Origin: Comamonadaceae bacterium
GTDB lineage: Bacteria; Pseudomonadota; Gammaproteobacteria; Burkholderiales; Burkholderiaceae_C
Direction of reading: 5' to 3'
Length of the DNA stretch: 48,631 nt
Assembly: GCA_013297985.1 (NCBI GenBank)
Contig: JAAFIY010000013.1
Span: 1-48,631 of the forward strand
Shown: positions 24,850 through 32,630 of the stretch, in pieces
How positions within the stretch are numbered: the stretch's first letter is position 1
Layout: each line of letters begins with the position of its first letter
The notes under the pieces: generated by a model
Told to the model about the DNA's origin: nothing
Seen by the model: the letters and a program-made list of their open reading frames with translations, nothing else
The model's database searches: none
Made by a program: the position numbers and the translations under genes

Positions 24850-25553
24850 CGCCGCGGCTCCGCCGGTCGGGCGGCTGGCGCTGCCGGGCTGGCGCCAGGC
24901 CCTAAGGTGGTGGTGCCGCGCAAAGGAGTGCTGGCCGCCGTGGGTGTGGCGGGCCCGCCGTCGGCCGCGCGATTGGGTGTCAGCATGGCCCGTACGCGGT
25001 TGCCCACTTGGCCACTACCCGGCGCATTGCCGCCGTCCACCGTAAACACCTCGGCCACGTTGTCATACACGATGGTGTCGCCGCTTACGGTGTCGTTGAG
25101 CGTGGCGCCTCGGTAGCGGCGCATTTCAGCGCGGCGAAAAAAGCGCACCGTGTCAGATTTGCTGTCGTATTCAATGCGCTCGGCTTCGCCTTCAATGAAC
25201 TCATCAACGCCTTCGCGCTTTTGGCGAAAGAAAGCGCGGGCGCCAGGCTCGGCCACCACCACGCCATATTGAAAGCCTTCGGGGTCTTGGCGGGCTTCAA
25301 GCCGGGCGCCGCGCAGCACGATGGTGCCCTTGGTCACCACCACGCGGCCTGTGAACACATTGGTCTGGCGGGCGTCGTCGTAGCGCAGGGCGTCGGCTTC
25401 GACGTTCATGGGCTTGAAACGGTCGGCGCGCTCGGCATGGGCAGGCAGGCAGGCCAGCAGCCAGGCCGCACAACATGCCACCGCACACGCCACCCAGCGG
25501 CCGTGTGGGGCAGGCGGGCAGAACAAGTTCATGGAAGAGAACAACGGGCGCAC
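24846..25553 (-). CDS. lptA: LPS transport periplasmic protein LptA
   Basis: A 235-residue periplasmic bridge protein with a signal peptide ending LLACLPAHA and an OstA/LptA beta-jellyroll from about 45 to 170 ([20 protein letters not shown], then [14 protein letters not shown]). An Ala/Pro-rich tail runs to the end. Two starts are possible, GTG 25553 and ATG 25532; neither has a strong ribosome site. lptC, usually just upstream, is absent here and dsbA takes its place. A likely promoter and a dsbA terminator lie in the 124-base gap. Confidence 0.93.
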   Translation of the reverse strand: MRPLFSSMNLFCPPAPHGRWVACAVACCAAWLLACLPAHAERADRFKPMNVEADALRYDDARQTNVFTGRVVVTKGTIVLRGARLEARQDPEGFQYGVVVAEPGARAFFRQKREGVDEFIEGEAERIEYDSKSDTVRFFRRAEMRRYRGATLNDTVSGDTIVYDNVAEVFTVDGGNAPGSGQVGNRVRAMLTPNRAADGGPATPTAASTPLRGTTTLGPGASPAAPAARPAEPRR

Positions 25554-25605
25554 AGGAGATCGCCGTACCCAAAGGCACGACTTTTGCTTAAATCAGATGA
25601 CGCCA

Positions 25606-25635
25606 TTCTAGGCGCTTGGCGCGTGCTTTCGACAA
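25606..25635 (-). promoter_or_regulatory. Possible sigma-70 promoter for lptA-lptB-rpoN
   Basis: On the minus strand, -35 TTGTCG (25630-25635) and -10 TAGAAT (25606-25611) with 18 bases between, about 53 bases before the lptA start. Supported only by the match and the terminator-like stem just upstream. Confidence 0.4.
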
Positions 25636-25649
25636 GCCCGCCGCAACTC

Positions 25650-25668
25650 GGCCCCCCTGTGTGGGGCC
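25650..25668 (-). terminator. Hairpin after dsbA
   Basis: Arms GGCCCC and GGGGCC (25650-25655, 25663-25668) 10 bases past the dsbA stop. No T run. It suggests that dsbA and lptA are separate units. Confidence 0.4.
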
Positions 25669-25677
25669 TGCGGTGCA

Positions 25678-26355
25678 CTAGGTGCGCTGCTTGCGCGCTT
25701 CGGCAATCAGGAATTCAGCCACCTGCAAGGCGCGATCCATATTGCCCGCCATGCCGCCATCGGTGTAGTAACGCCCGGCCACCCCCAAGGCGGGCACACC
25801 GCTGACCTTGTAGGCGTCTTGCAACTGCGCAGCACGACGGGCCTTGGTGGCCACGCCAAAGGAGTTGTAGGCCTCGGTGAAAGCCGCGCGCGCTAGGCCT
25901 TGTTTTTCGGCCCAGGCAAGAATCGCGTCGTCGCGTGCCAACTGCTGTTTTTCCACGTGGATGGCCTGGAACACCTTGCCATGCAAGTCATTCAGGCGGT
26001 TGAGGGCTTCCAAGGCATAAAACAGCTTTTGCTGGGGCACAAAGTCGTCGCGGAAGGCCACGGGTACGCGCCGCACCGTGACATCCGCCGGGGCACCGCT
26101 TTTGATCCAAGCTTCCAGGCGCGGCTCAAAGGCGTTGCAGTGCGGGCAGGCATACCAAAAGAACTCCACCACCTCAATGCGCGGGGCTGGCACCTCTACC
26201 GGGGCGCGTTTTTCCAGCTCGACATAGTCAGTGCCTTCTTTGAAGCCGCGTGCGCCAGGGCGCGCGCCGGGGCTGAGCTGCGCAGCCACAAAGGGCGTGG
26301 CCAGCACGGTGGTGCCGGCGGCCACGGTCAGGGAAAAAGCGCGACGTTGGATCAT
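25678..26355 (-). CDS. dsbA: Thiol:disulfide interchange protein DsbA
   Basis: A 225-residue periplasmic oxidase that introduces disulfides in exported proteins. The signal peptide runs to about residue 25 (SLTVAAGTTVLATPFVAAQ). The thioredoxin fold carries the active site FFWYACPHCNAFEP (CPHC) near 66-79 and the cis-Pro loop VSGVPALGVAGRY. DsbB, which reoxidises it, is not in the window. It sits between a SPOR protein gene and lptA, same strand. Confidence 0.95.
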   Translation of the reverse strand: MIQRRAFSLTVAAGTTVLATPFVAAQLSPGARPGARGFKEGTDYVELEKRAPVEVPAPRIEVVEFFWYACPHCNAFEPRLEAWIKSGAPADVTVRRVPVAFRDDFVPQQKLFYALEALNRLNDLHGKVFQAIHVEKQQLARDDAILAWAEKQGLARAAFTEAYNSFGVATKARRAAQLQDAYKVSGVPALGVAGRYYTDGGMAGNMDRALQVAEFLIAEARKQRT

Positions 26356-26449
26356 GGTGGTGTGTCAGCCAAAGGGCCCTGAAAGAACTGCCGGGTAGAC
26401 CTGAGCAGCGAAAGAAAGTTCTGCTGCAACGCTGGCGCCAGGGTGGCGC

Positions 26450-27172
26450 TTATCGCTGCACCCGCACCATGGTGGTTTGCAAGCCAGCGCCATCGAGTTT
26501 TTCGCGCGCCCGGTCTGCGTCGTCGCGGCGGGTGTAAGGCCCCACACGCACCCGAAACACCTGGCGCCCCGCTTGTTCACGCTCGGTGATGCGGGCCTCC
26601 CAGCCCAGCATGGCGAGCTTGGCGCGTTGGGCTTCTGCTTGCTCGCCGGTGCTGAAGGCGCCGACCTGCACAAAGTAGTCAAACGGGTCCACCGTGGGCG
26701 TGGCGCCGGACTCAGCCGAAGTGGCGGGCGCAGCCGCCACTTGAGGGCCCGGCGCTGCACCGGTGCGAGACCGCGCCAGATCGCCCAATGGGTCGGCGCT
26801 GACGGCAGGCGCCTTGGGGCCATCAGCGGTGGTTTTGGGCGGCAGGGTGGGGTCAGCCGCTTTGGGGGCTTCACCCGGCTTGGCGGGATCTGTGGCGGGC
26901 GCGGTCTCTGGGGTGCTGGGGCTGCGTTTGGTTTGCAGCGGCGAGTTGGGCTCCCAGCCCTGGTTGCGTTTGGCTTCGGCCGCGTCGTGGTCGGCGGTGC
27001 GGGTGACGTTCTTGGGCGAAAACGGCACCGGCACTTTCATGACGTACATGGCCACCACCAGCGACGCCGCGACGCCCACCACCACGCCCGCTACCAAGCC
27101 CCAAAAGGTGCCGCCCCGCTGGCGGCGATAGGCGGCAGCAGGCGTGGAAAAAGAGGTTGGGGCAGCTGACAT
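26450..27172 (-). CDS. SPOR-domain (FtsN-like) inner-membrane protein
   Basis: A 240-residue protein. A short basic cytoplasmic start (YRRQRGG) precedes a single helix near 24-44, then a Pro/Ala/Thr-rich periplasmic linker to about 160, and a C-terminal SPOR domain (FDYFVQVGAFSTGEQAEAQR, then RVRVGPYTRRDDADRAREKL). SPOR domains bind denuded septal peptidoglycan, and this layout is that of FtsN-like division proteins. It follows argS by 29 bases; argS-SPOR-dsbA is a conserved order in betaproteobacteria. Confidence 0.9.
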   Translation of the reverse strand: MSAAPTSFSTPAAAYRRQRGGTFWGLVAGVVVGVAASLVVAMYVMKVPVPFSPKNVTRTADHDAAEAKRNQGWEPNSPLQTKRSPSTPETAPATDPAKPGEAPKAADPTLPPKTTADGPKAPAVSADPLGDLARSRTGAAPGPQVAAAPATSAESGATPTVDPFDYFVQVGAFSTGEQAEAQRAKLAMLGWEARITEREQAGRQVFRVRVGPYTRRDDADRAREKLDGAGLQTTMVRVQR

Positions 27173-27201
27173 GCGAAGCGATTCGGGGCGCTAAATGGGG
27201 G

Positions 27202-28899
27202 TTACATCCGCTCGGGTGCGCTGACACCCAAGAGGCTCAAGCCATTGTGCAACACCTGTGCGGCGGCGCTGACCAATGCCACGCGTGCGAGCCGGGTGGT
27301 GGGCTCCTCGACCAAGATGCGTTCGGCGTCGTAATAGCTGTGATACGCACTGGCCAGCTCGCGCAAATAAAAAGCCACATCGTGCGGCGCGTGGTCGCGC
27401 TGGGCACCGGCCACCACCTCGGGGAAGCGCGCCAGGTGGCCCAAGAGCGCGGTGGCGGCGGGGGTGTCGAGCGGGTTCAGATCCGCGTCGGCCAGGGTGT
27501 CCACGCCGCGTTGCTGTTCGGGCGACTGTTCGTGCCACTGCGCCAGCACCGAGCAGATGCGGGCGTGGGCATATTGCACGTAGTACACCGGGTTGTCGTT
27601 GTTCTTGGCCACGGCCAAGTCCACGTCAAAGGTGTATTCGGTATCGGCCTTTCGACTCAGCAAAAAGAAGCGCACGGCGTCGGCGCTGGTCCAGTCGATC
27701 AGGTCGCGCAGGGTCACGTAGCTGCCCGCGCGTTTGCTGATCTTGACCTCTTCGCCGCCGCGCATCACCCGCACCATGGTGTGCAGCACGTAGTGCGGGT
27801 AGCCCTGGGCGATGCCCAAGCCCGCCGCCTGCAAGCCCGCGCGCACCCGGCTGATGGTGCCGTGGTGATCGGTGCCCTGGATGTTGATGGCGGTGCTGTA
27901 GCCGCGTTCCCATTTGGCGATGTGATAAGCCACATCGGGCACAAAGTAGGTGTAGCTGCCGTCGCTTTTGCGCATGACGCGGTCTTTGTCGTCGCCGTAG
28001 TCGGTGCTTTTAAGCCACAGCGCGCCGTCTTGCTCGTAGGTTTTGCCCGCGCCCACCAAGCGCTGCACGGCGGCATCGACCCGGCCCGAGGTGTACAGAC
28101 TGCTTTCCAAATAGAACTCATCAAAGCGCAGTCCAAAGGCTTGCAAGTCCAGGTCTTGCTCGCGCCGCAGGTAGGCCACAGCGAAGGCGCGGATGTCGTC
28201 CAGGCTATCGATGTTTCCTGAGGCTTGCACCGCCCTATCGCCCGCTTTCACTGCCGACCCAGCTATAAATTCTGTAGCAATGTCGGCGATGTAGTCTCCG
28301 TTGTAGGCATCTGCGGGCCAGTCGGCGTCGCCAGGCTTTAAGCCGCGGGCTCGGGCTTGGGTAGACACCGCCAGGGTGTGGATTTGCACCCCCGCGTCGT
28401 TGTAATAAAACTCACGGTGCACGCCGTAGCCCTGGGCCGCATACAGGTTGCACAGCGCATCACCCAAAGCGGCTTGGCGGCCGTGGCCTACGTGCAGCGG
28501 GCCGGTGGGGTTGGCGGACACAAATTCAATCAGCACCCGCTGGCCTTTGCCGACTTGGGCCTGGCCATAGTGGGGCCCGGCGCGTAGCACTTCGGCCACG
28601 GTGCTGGCGCGGGCGGCTGCCGTCAGCCGCACATTCAGGAATCCCGGCCCGGCAATTTCAACCCCCGCCACCCAACGCGCAAAGGCGGGCGTGGCCAAGA
28701 GTTGGCTGCGCAGCAGCTCTGCCAGCGCGCGCGGATTGGTTTTGAGTGGTTTGGCCAGCTGCATGGCGGCGGTACAGGCCAAGTCACCATGCGCGGCCAC
28801 CTTGGGCGATTCAAACGCGGCCTTGTCTCCAAACCCCGCACCGTGGTGCGCTAACACCTGCGCCAGGGCGCCAAGAAGCTCTTGTTGAACGAGTTGCAT
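27202..28899 (-). CDS. argS: Arginine-tRNA ligase
   Basis: A 565-residue class I synthetase that charges tRNA-Arg. Add-1 domain N-terminal; [17 protein letters not shown] with the HIGH-type HVGH near 131; the KMSKS counterpart reads [12 protein letters not shown], typical of many ArgRS; anticodon-binding helices at the C-terminus end [10 protein letters not shown]. Codons 208-213 use the AT-rich core of the palindromic repeat (28262-28278) but without lengthening the protein. First gene of the long minus-strand run down to 19864. Confidence 0.97.
   Translation of the reverse strand: MQLVQQELLGALAQVLAHHGAGFGDKAAFESPKVAAHGDLACTAAMQLAKPLKTNPRALAELLRSQLLATPAFARWVAGVEIAGPGFLNVRLTAAARASTVAEVLRAGPHYGQAQVGKGQRVLIEFVSANPTGPLHVGHGRQAALGDALCNLYAAQGYGVHREFYYNDAGVQIHTLAVSTQARARGLKPGDADWPADAYNGDYIADIATEFIAGSAVKAGDRAVQASGNIDSLDDIRAFAVAYLRREQDLDLQAFGLRFDEFYLESSLYTSGRVDAAVQRLVGAGKTYEQDGALWLKSTDYGDDKDRVMRKSDGSYTYFVPDVAYHIAKWERGYSTAINIQGTDHHGTISRVRAGLQAAGLGIAQGYPHYVLHTMVRVMRGGEEVKISKRAGSYVTLRDLIDWTSADAVRFFLLSRKADTEYTFDVDLAVAKNNDNPVYYVQYAHARICSVLAQWHEQSPEQQRGVDTLADADLNPLDTPAATALLGHLARFPEVVAGAQRDHAPHDVAFYLRELASAYHSYYDAERILVEEPTTRLARVALVSAAAQVLHNGLSLLGVSAPERM
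28262..28278 (-). repeat. Palindromic element core inside argS
   Basis: Minus-strand GCTACAGAATTTATAGC, read in the same frame as the elements in thiL and rpoN ([10 protein letters not shown] against ATNSIAASAV in RpoN). The tail is native-looking ArgRS sequence, so only the core is present, or the match arose by chance in a stretch with rare codons. Confidence 0.5.
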
Positions 28900-28972
28900 G
28901 CGGCAAATTGTAGAAAGGGCCCTGGTGCGAAGGCGTCAAGCTGGGTAACCAAGCGCTGCGCAGCTTGCCGTT

Positions 28973-29890
28973 TCAGGTGTAAGGCGGGTGCAGAGCGCTG
29001 CGGGCGGCCTTGACCACCGCTGCGCTCAACAACTGGGCGGCAATAGGTTCACGGGCCCAGTGGTGCCAATACAGCGGCAAGTCCATGAGTCGGCCGGGGC
29101 AAAGGTCGACCCACGGCAGGGCGGGCGGCTTTTGGCCGGCTCTGCGGCGCGGCGGATCGCGGTGGATGCCCCAGCCCAGGCCCATGGCCAGGGCTTGCTC
29201 CAGGGCGTCGAGCGAGGGCACATAGTGGCGCGGATAGCGCACCGCTGTGGCTTGGTAGTGCTGGGCCAAAAAGGCGTCGTGCAGCCCGTCTTTGCGGTTG
29301 AACACCACGGCGGGCACCTGCAGCAGGGCTTGGAGCGAGGGGTTAGGGCCCAGGGTGTGCTGCAGATCGGGTGTCGCCAAGGCGCGGTAGCGCATGCGGC
29401 CCAGCGCTTGGGCCACGCAGCCCGGCATGGCTTGCGCCCGGGTGCTGACGCAGCCCGTGACCTGGCCCTGGTGCAGCAGTTGCAGGGTGTGATCTTGGTC
29501 GTCTACCACTACGTCCAGCGCCAGTGAGTGGCGCTGTACCACCCGCGCCACACCGGGCAAAAACCAATGGGCGAGTGAATCGGCATTGACGCCCACCGAC
29601 AAGCTCACAAAACCACCGGGCTCGGCCCCGCCCAGGTCTTGCCGCACATCGGCCTCGAGCAACTGCAGTTGGCGCACGTGGGCCAGCAGGCGCTGACCCG
29701 CTGGGGTCGGCGTGACGGTTTTGCCGCGCACCAGCAGGCGCTGCGCCAGATGGGTTTCCAAGCCCTTGATGCGCAAAGACACCGCCGCCACGGTGAGCGC
29801 CAGCGCCTGCGCAGCGGCGCCAAAGCTGCCGTGGTCAGCCACCGCCAGCAGGGCCTGCAGCTGGCGCGAGTCCATCAGTCGAGTGTTCAT
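28973..29890 (-). CDS. argP: LysR family regulator ArgP
   Basis: A 305-residue LysR protein of the ArgP (IciA) type. N-terminal HTH (RQLQALLAVADHGSFGAAAQ, then ALTVAAVSLRIKGLETHL); effector domain at 90-300. In E. coli ArgP activates the argO exporter when bound to arginine and is antagonised by lysine. Here it is divergent from a LysE/ArgO-family exporter, with a palindrome 8 bases upstream of its own start, so autoregulation is likely. Confidence 0.93.
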   Translation of the reverse strand: MNTRLMDSRQLQALLAVADHGSFGAAAQALALTVAAVSLRIKGLETHLAQRLLVRGKTVTPTPAGQRLLAHVRQLQLLEADVRQDLGGAEPGGFVSLSVGVNADSLAHWFLPGVARVVQRHSLALDVVVDDQDHTLQLLHQGQVTGCVSTRAQAMPGCVAQALGRMRYRALATPDLQHTLGPNPSLQALLQVPAVVFNRKDGLHDAFLAQHYQATAVRYPRHYVPSLDALEQALAMGLGWGIHRDPPRRRAGQKPPALPWVDLCPGRLMDLPLYWHHWAREPIAAQLLSAAVVKAARSALHPPYT

Positions 29891-29897
29891 TGAGTAA

Positions 29898-29936
29898 TTG
29901 TTAACTGAATCAATGCTTTTTCAATTCGGTTAACAA
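29898..29936. promoter_or_regulatory. ArgP operator in the argP/argO intergenic region
   Basis: Inverted repeat TTGTTAACTGAAT (29898-29910) and ATTCGGTTAACAA (29924-29936): 13-base arms, one mismatch, 13-base spacer. It contains two GTTAAC palindromes and lies between the two divergent starts. Confidence 0.7.
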
Positions 29937-29965
29937 GACTGCCCTGAACACCCACACTTCGGCCC

Positions 29966-30682
29966 ATGCAAACCCCTCTATCTGTGATGTTGGCTGGCCT
30001 GCTGCTGAGCCTGAGCCTGATCGTGGCCATTGGCCCGCAAAACCTGCATGTGCTGCGCATGGCCCTGAGCCGCCAACACTTGGCGTTGACCGTGGCCGTG
30101 TGCGCCTTGACGGACGTGGCGTTGATCGCCGTGGGCGTGGCGGGGCTGGCGCAGTTGGGTGCACTTGATCCGCGAGTGCACACGGTGATGCTGGCCCTGG
30201 CAGTGGCGTTTTTGGTGCTGTATGGCTGGGGCGCCGCGCGCCGGGCATGGACTGGTGGCGCCCAGGTGGATGTGGCGGGCACGGGTGCGCCGCGCTACAA
30301 CCGGTCACAAGCCGTGTGGGCGGCCCTGGGCTTTTCGTGGCTGAACCCGCATGCATGGCTGGACACGGCGGTGCTGGTGGGCGGCGCGTCCATGGCGTAT
30401 CACGATGCCTTGAACGGCGCGGGCAGTTGGGTGTTTGGCCTGGGCGCGGCCATGGGTTCGGCCCTGTGGTTTGTGGGCTTTGGTGCGCTGGCCTGGGCCC
30501 TGGGTGGCCGCATGAATCGGCCCCGTGTGTGGCGGGCGCTGGACGCGCTCGTGGCCATCAGCATGTGGGCCATTGCCTTGCATTTGGTGCACCAATGGTG
30601 GCAAGACATGGCGCCTTTGGCCGAACATGCGCAAGCTTTGCAGGCGGCGGCGTCAGCGCAAAGAGCGGCTGGCGCGTTGTAA
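29966..30682 (+). CDS. argO: LysE/ArgO family amino acid exporter
   Basis: A 238-residue inner-membrane protein with about six helices. Family marks: LSLIVAIGPQNLHVLRMALS at 15-34, AVCALTDVALIAVGVAGLAQ, and ALGFSWLNPHAWLDTAVLVGG near 120. LysE-type exporters expel basic amino acids. It is divergent from argP, so arginine (or lysine) export under ArgP control is the natural reading. Substrate is inferred from context. Confidence 0.92.
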   Translation: MQTPLSVMLAGLLLSLSLIVAIGPQNLHVLRMALSRQHLALTVAVCALTDVALIAVGVAGLAQLGALDPRVHTVMLALAVAFLVLYGWGAARRAWTGGAQVDVAGTGAPRYNRSQAVWAALGFSWLNPHAWLDTAVLVGGASMAYHDALNGAGSWVFGLGAAMGSALWFVGFGALAWALGGRMNRPRVWRALDALVAISMWAIALHLVHQWWQDMAPLAEHAQALQAAASAQRAAGAL

Positions 30683-30691
30683 GCTGAGCGC

Positions 30692-30710
30692 GCGGGAGGC
30701 GGTCTCCCGC
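30692..30710. terminator. Hairpin between argO and psiF
   Basis: GCGGGAG-GCGGT-CTCCCGC, perfect 7-base arms, 9 bases after the argO stop and 28 before the psiF ATG. It may end argO or structure the psiF leader; no T run. Confidence 0.4.
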
Positions 30711-30737
30711 CGCGAACACTTCAACGGGAGCCCGAAC

Positions 30738-31058
30738 ATGACCCACCCCTTGCGCAATTTCTTGTCGGCCCTGGCTGTGGCCAGCGCCGCCTTGGCCCTG
30801 ATGGCGCCCGCCGCTCACGCGCAGGACAAGAAGACGCCTCAGCAGGAAAAAATGGCGTCGTGCAACAAAGAAGCGGGCGACAAAACCTTGAAAGGTGATG
30901 AGCGCAAAGCCTTCATGAGCAACTGCCTGAAGGCCAAGCCCGAACCAGTCACCCAACAAGACCGCATGAAGTCGTGCAACAAAGAGGCGGGCGACAAGAC
31001 CCTCAAGGGCGATGAGCGCAAGGCCTTCATGAGCAAGTGCCTAAGTAACAAAGGCTAG
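30738..31058 (+). CDS. psiF: PsiF repeat protein
   Basis: A 106-residue exported protein. ATG 30738 follows GGGAG by 7 bases. Signal peptide to about residue 29 (LAVASAALALMAPAAHAQ). Two PsiF repeats follow, CNKEAGDKTLKGDERKAFMS with (N/K)CL, 114 bases apart at the DNA level and nearly identical over 71 bases (30858-30928 and 30972-31042). PsiF was named as phosphate-starvation inducible in E. coli; its function is unknown. I see no clear pho box. Confidence 0.9.
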   Translation: MTHPLRNFLSALAVASAALALMAPAAHAQDKKTPQQEKMASCNKEAGDKTLKGDERKAFMSNCLKAKPEPVTQQDRMKSCNKEAGDKTLKGDERKAFMSKCLSNKG

Positions 31059-31067
31059 CCGCTGGCA

Positions 31068-31097
31068 CGCGGCAGCTGCGTCGCACAAGCTGCCGCG
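31068..31097 (+). terminator. Hairpin after psiF
   Basis: Perfect 10-base arms CGCGGCAGCT and AGCTGCCGCG with a 10-base loop, 10 bases past the stop. A strong stem, but not followed by T residues. Confidence 0.55.
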
Positions 31098-31126
31098 CCG
31101 ACACCGCTTGCGTGAAACGCCAGCGC

Positions 31127-31456
31127 CTAGGCGAAGTCCCAGGCCAGGCTAGCGTCGCAACTGTCTAGTGCTTCCACCACGGCGTGCTGTCCAGCCGCGA
31201 TGGACAGGGTTTGGCCGGGCAGCCCCACCCAATCGCCGCTGTCGGTGGGGCTGTGGCCGTGCGGGCCGACCAGCGACACCCAGACACGCCCCCGGCCCAC
31301 CCGCAACACGCCGGCGCGCTGGGGCCGCAGACTCAGCGCATGGCCCTTTTGCACGGCCCAGTAACCCGCCGTCGCCAGGGCGCTCTGGCTGCAACGGCTG
31401 CCCTTGATCACAGGCGGCTGAAAACCCAACAGGTCATTGAAAGTAGGGCTGCGCAT
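31127..31456 (-). CDS. DUF2917 domain protein
   Basis: A 109-residue protein with a cupin-like beta pattern: WAVQKGHALSLRPQRAGVLR, then VGRGRVWVSLVGP and DWVGLPGQTLSIAAGQHAVV. These are the marks of DUF2917, unknown in function and frequently paired with a divergent LysR gene in Burkholderiales. The frame is open to a TTG at 31522, but ATG 31456 gives the expected length. Probably controlled by the neighbouring LysR gene. Confidence 0.82.
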   Translation of the reverse strand: MRSPTFNDLLGFQPPVIKGSRCSQSALATAGYWAVQKGHALSLRPQRAGVLRVGRGRVWVSLVGPHGHSPTDSGDWVGLPGQTLSIAAGQHAVVEALDSCDASLAWDFA

Positions 31457-31523
31457 GGCGGACTCCGGTGGAATTGACAGGCCTCCACTGTCCTTGAAAA
31501 GCCCTGCTATTTCCAATGACAAT

Positions 31524-31535
31524 ATCGGCTCCGAT
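31524..31535. promoter_or_regulatory. Possible operator between DUF2917 and LysR genes
   Basis: ATCGG-CT-CCGAT, a short perfect inverted repeat in the 126-base divergent region. Short enough to be chance. Confidence 0.25.
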
Positions 31536-31582
31536 CAATCGCATTTGCGCATTAATCCGGTGAACCCGGTCCACGCCCCAGC

Positions 31583-32572
31583 ATGCAGCATTCACGCACC
31601 CATTTGCGCTCGCGCCCCATTGGCATGGGCTACTTGCGCGCCTTTGAAGCCGTGGCGCGGCACCTGAACTTTCGGGTGGCGGCTGAAGAAATGGCGCTGA
31701 CGCAATCGGCCGTCAGCCGACAGATCCAATCGCTCGAAGACGAGGTGGGCGTGCCGCTGCTGCTGCGCCATACCCGCTCTGTGGAGCTCACCCAGGCAGG
31801 CGCACAGTTGTTGGCAGCCATTGATCAAGCCGTGCCGCGGCTGGACGCTGCCGTGCGGCAAATTCGCCGCCAAGCCGGGCGGCGCAGCGTGCAGCTCACC
31901 ACCTTTGCGTCGTTTGCGTCGCTGTGGCTGATCCCGCGGCTAGAAGAATTCCAAAGCCAGCACCCCGACATTGACATCCGCATTGATGCGTCAGATGCAA
32001 TGGTGGATTTGGAGTTGTCTGACCTGGACTTAGCCCTGCGCTATGGCCCGCCGCAGTCGATGCCCGCAGGTGCCGTGCGCTTGTTTGGTGAAGAACTCAC
32101 ACCCGTGGCCAGCCCGTGGCTCATCAAGGGCAAGAGTGCGCCCACGAAGCCCGCTGACCTGGCGGTGTACCCGCTGATTGAAGCGGGCGACGGCCATCGG
32201 TCGCATCTGGAATGGCTGACTTGGCAGCGCTACTTTGATCTGCACGGCAGCGCGGGCCTGGTGCCCAAGCGCTGGCTCACCTTCACCTATGCCTACCAAA
32301 TGATCCAGGCCGCAAGCGCGGGCCAGGGCGTGGTGCTGGCGCGCATGCCGCTGGTGGCCGAGCAACTGGCCAGCGGCGATTTGAAAGAACTGCTGCCCCG
32401 CCACCGCGCCGCTTCGCCCATGGCCTACTGGCTAATTCGCAGCCCCTTGAGCCGCACCCGGCCCGAGATTGAGGCCTTTTGCGCCTGGCTGCTGCAGCAA
32501 GCCGCCCACACCCGTCAGGTGATCGGCGACCGCGCCGACCCCGACACCCTCACGGGTTCTTTAGATGACTAG
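31583..32572 (+). CDS. LysR family regulator, GcvA-like
   Basis: A 329-residue LysR protein. HTH at about 15-70 (YLRAFEAVARHLNFRVAAEE, then MALTQSAVSRQIQSLEDEVG); substrate-binding fold with LRYGPPQSMPAG and VLARMPLVAEQLASGDL as in GcvA-like members. Divergent from the DUF2917 gene, the likely target. Effector unknown. Confidence 0.9.
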   Translation: MQHSRTHLRSRPIGMGYLRAFEAVARHLNFRVAAEEMALTQSAVSRQIQSLEDEVGVPLLLRHTRSVELTQAGAQLLAAIDQAVPRLDAAVRQIRRQAGRRSVQLTTFASFASLWLIPRLEEFQSQHPDIDIRIDASDAMVDLELSDLDLALRYGPPQSMPAGAVRLFGEELTPVASPWLIKGKSAPTKPADLAVYPLIEAGDGHRSHLEWLTWQRYFDLHGSAGLVPKRWLTFTYAYQMIQAASAGQGVVLARMPLVAEQLASGDLKELLPRHRAASPMAYWLIRSPLSRTRPEIEAFCAWLLQQAAHTRQVIGDRADPDTLTGSLDD

Positions 32573-32623
32573 TAGCCCGCTAGCGCGCTTAAATAGGGCG
32601 TAAGCAGCTATCAAATCAATAGC
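32572..32623. repeat. Dispersed palindromic element, intergenic copy
   Basis: Core GCTATCAAATCAATAGC at 32607-32623. On the minus strand the tail reads TGCTTACGCCCTATTTAAGC and on. It lies between the converging LysR and FecR-barrel genes and starts at the LysR stop. Confidence 0.75.
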
Positions 32624-32630
32624 GAACTGC

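Noticed and set aside
30858..31042. CRISPR-like or mobile direct repeat in psiF
   Set aside because: The two 71-base repeats are the normal paired PsiF domains of the protein.
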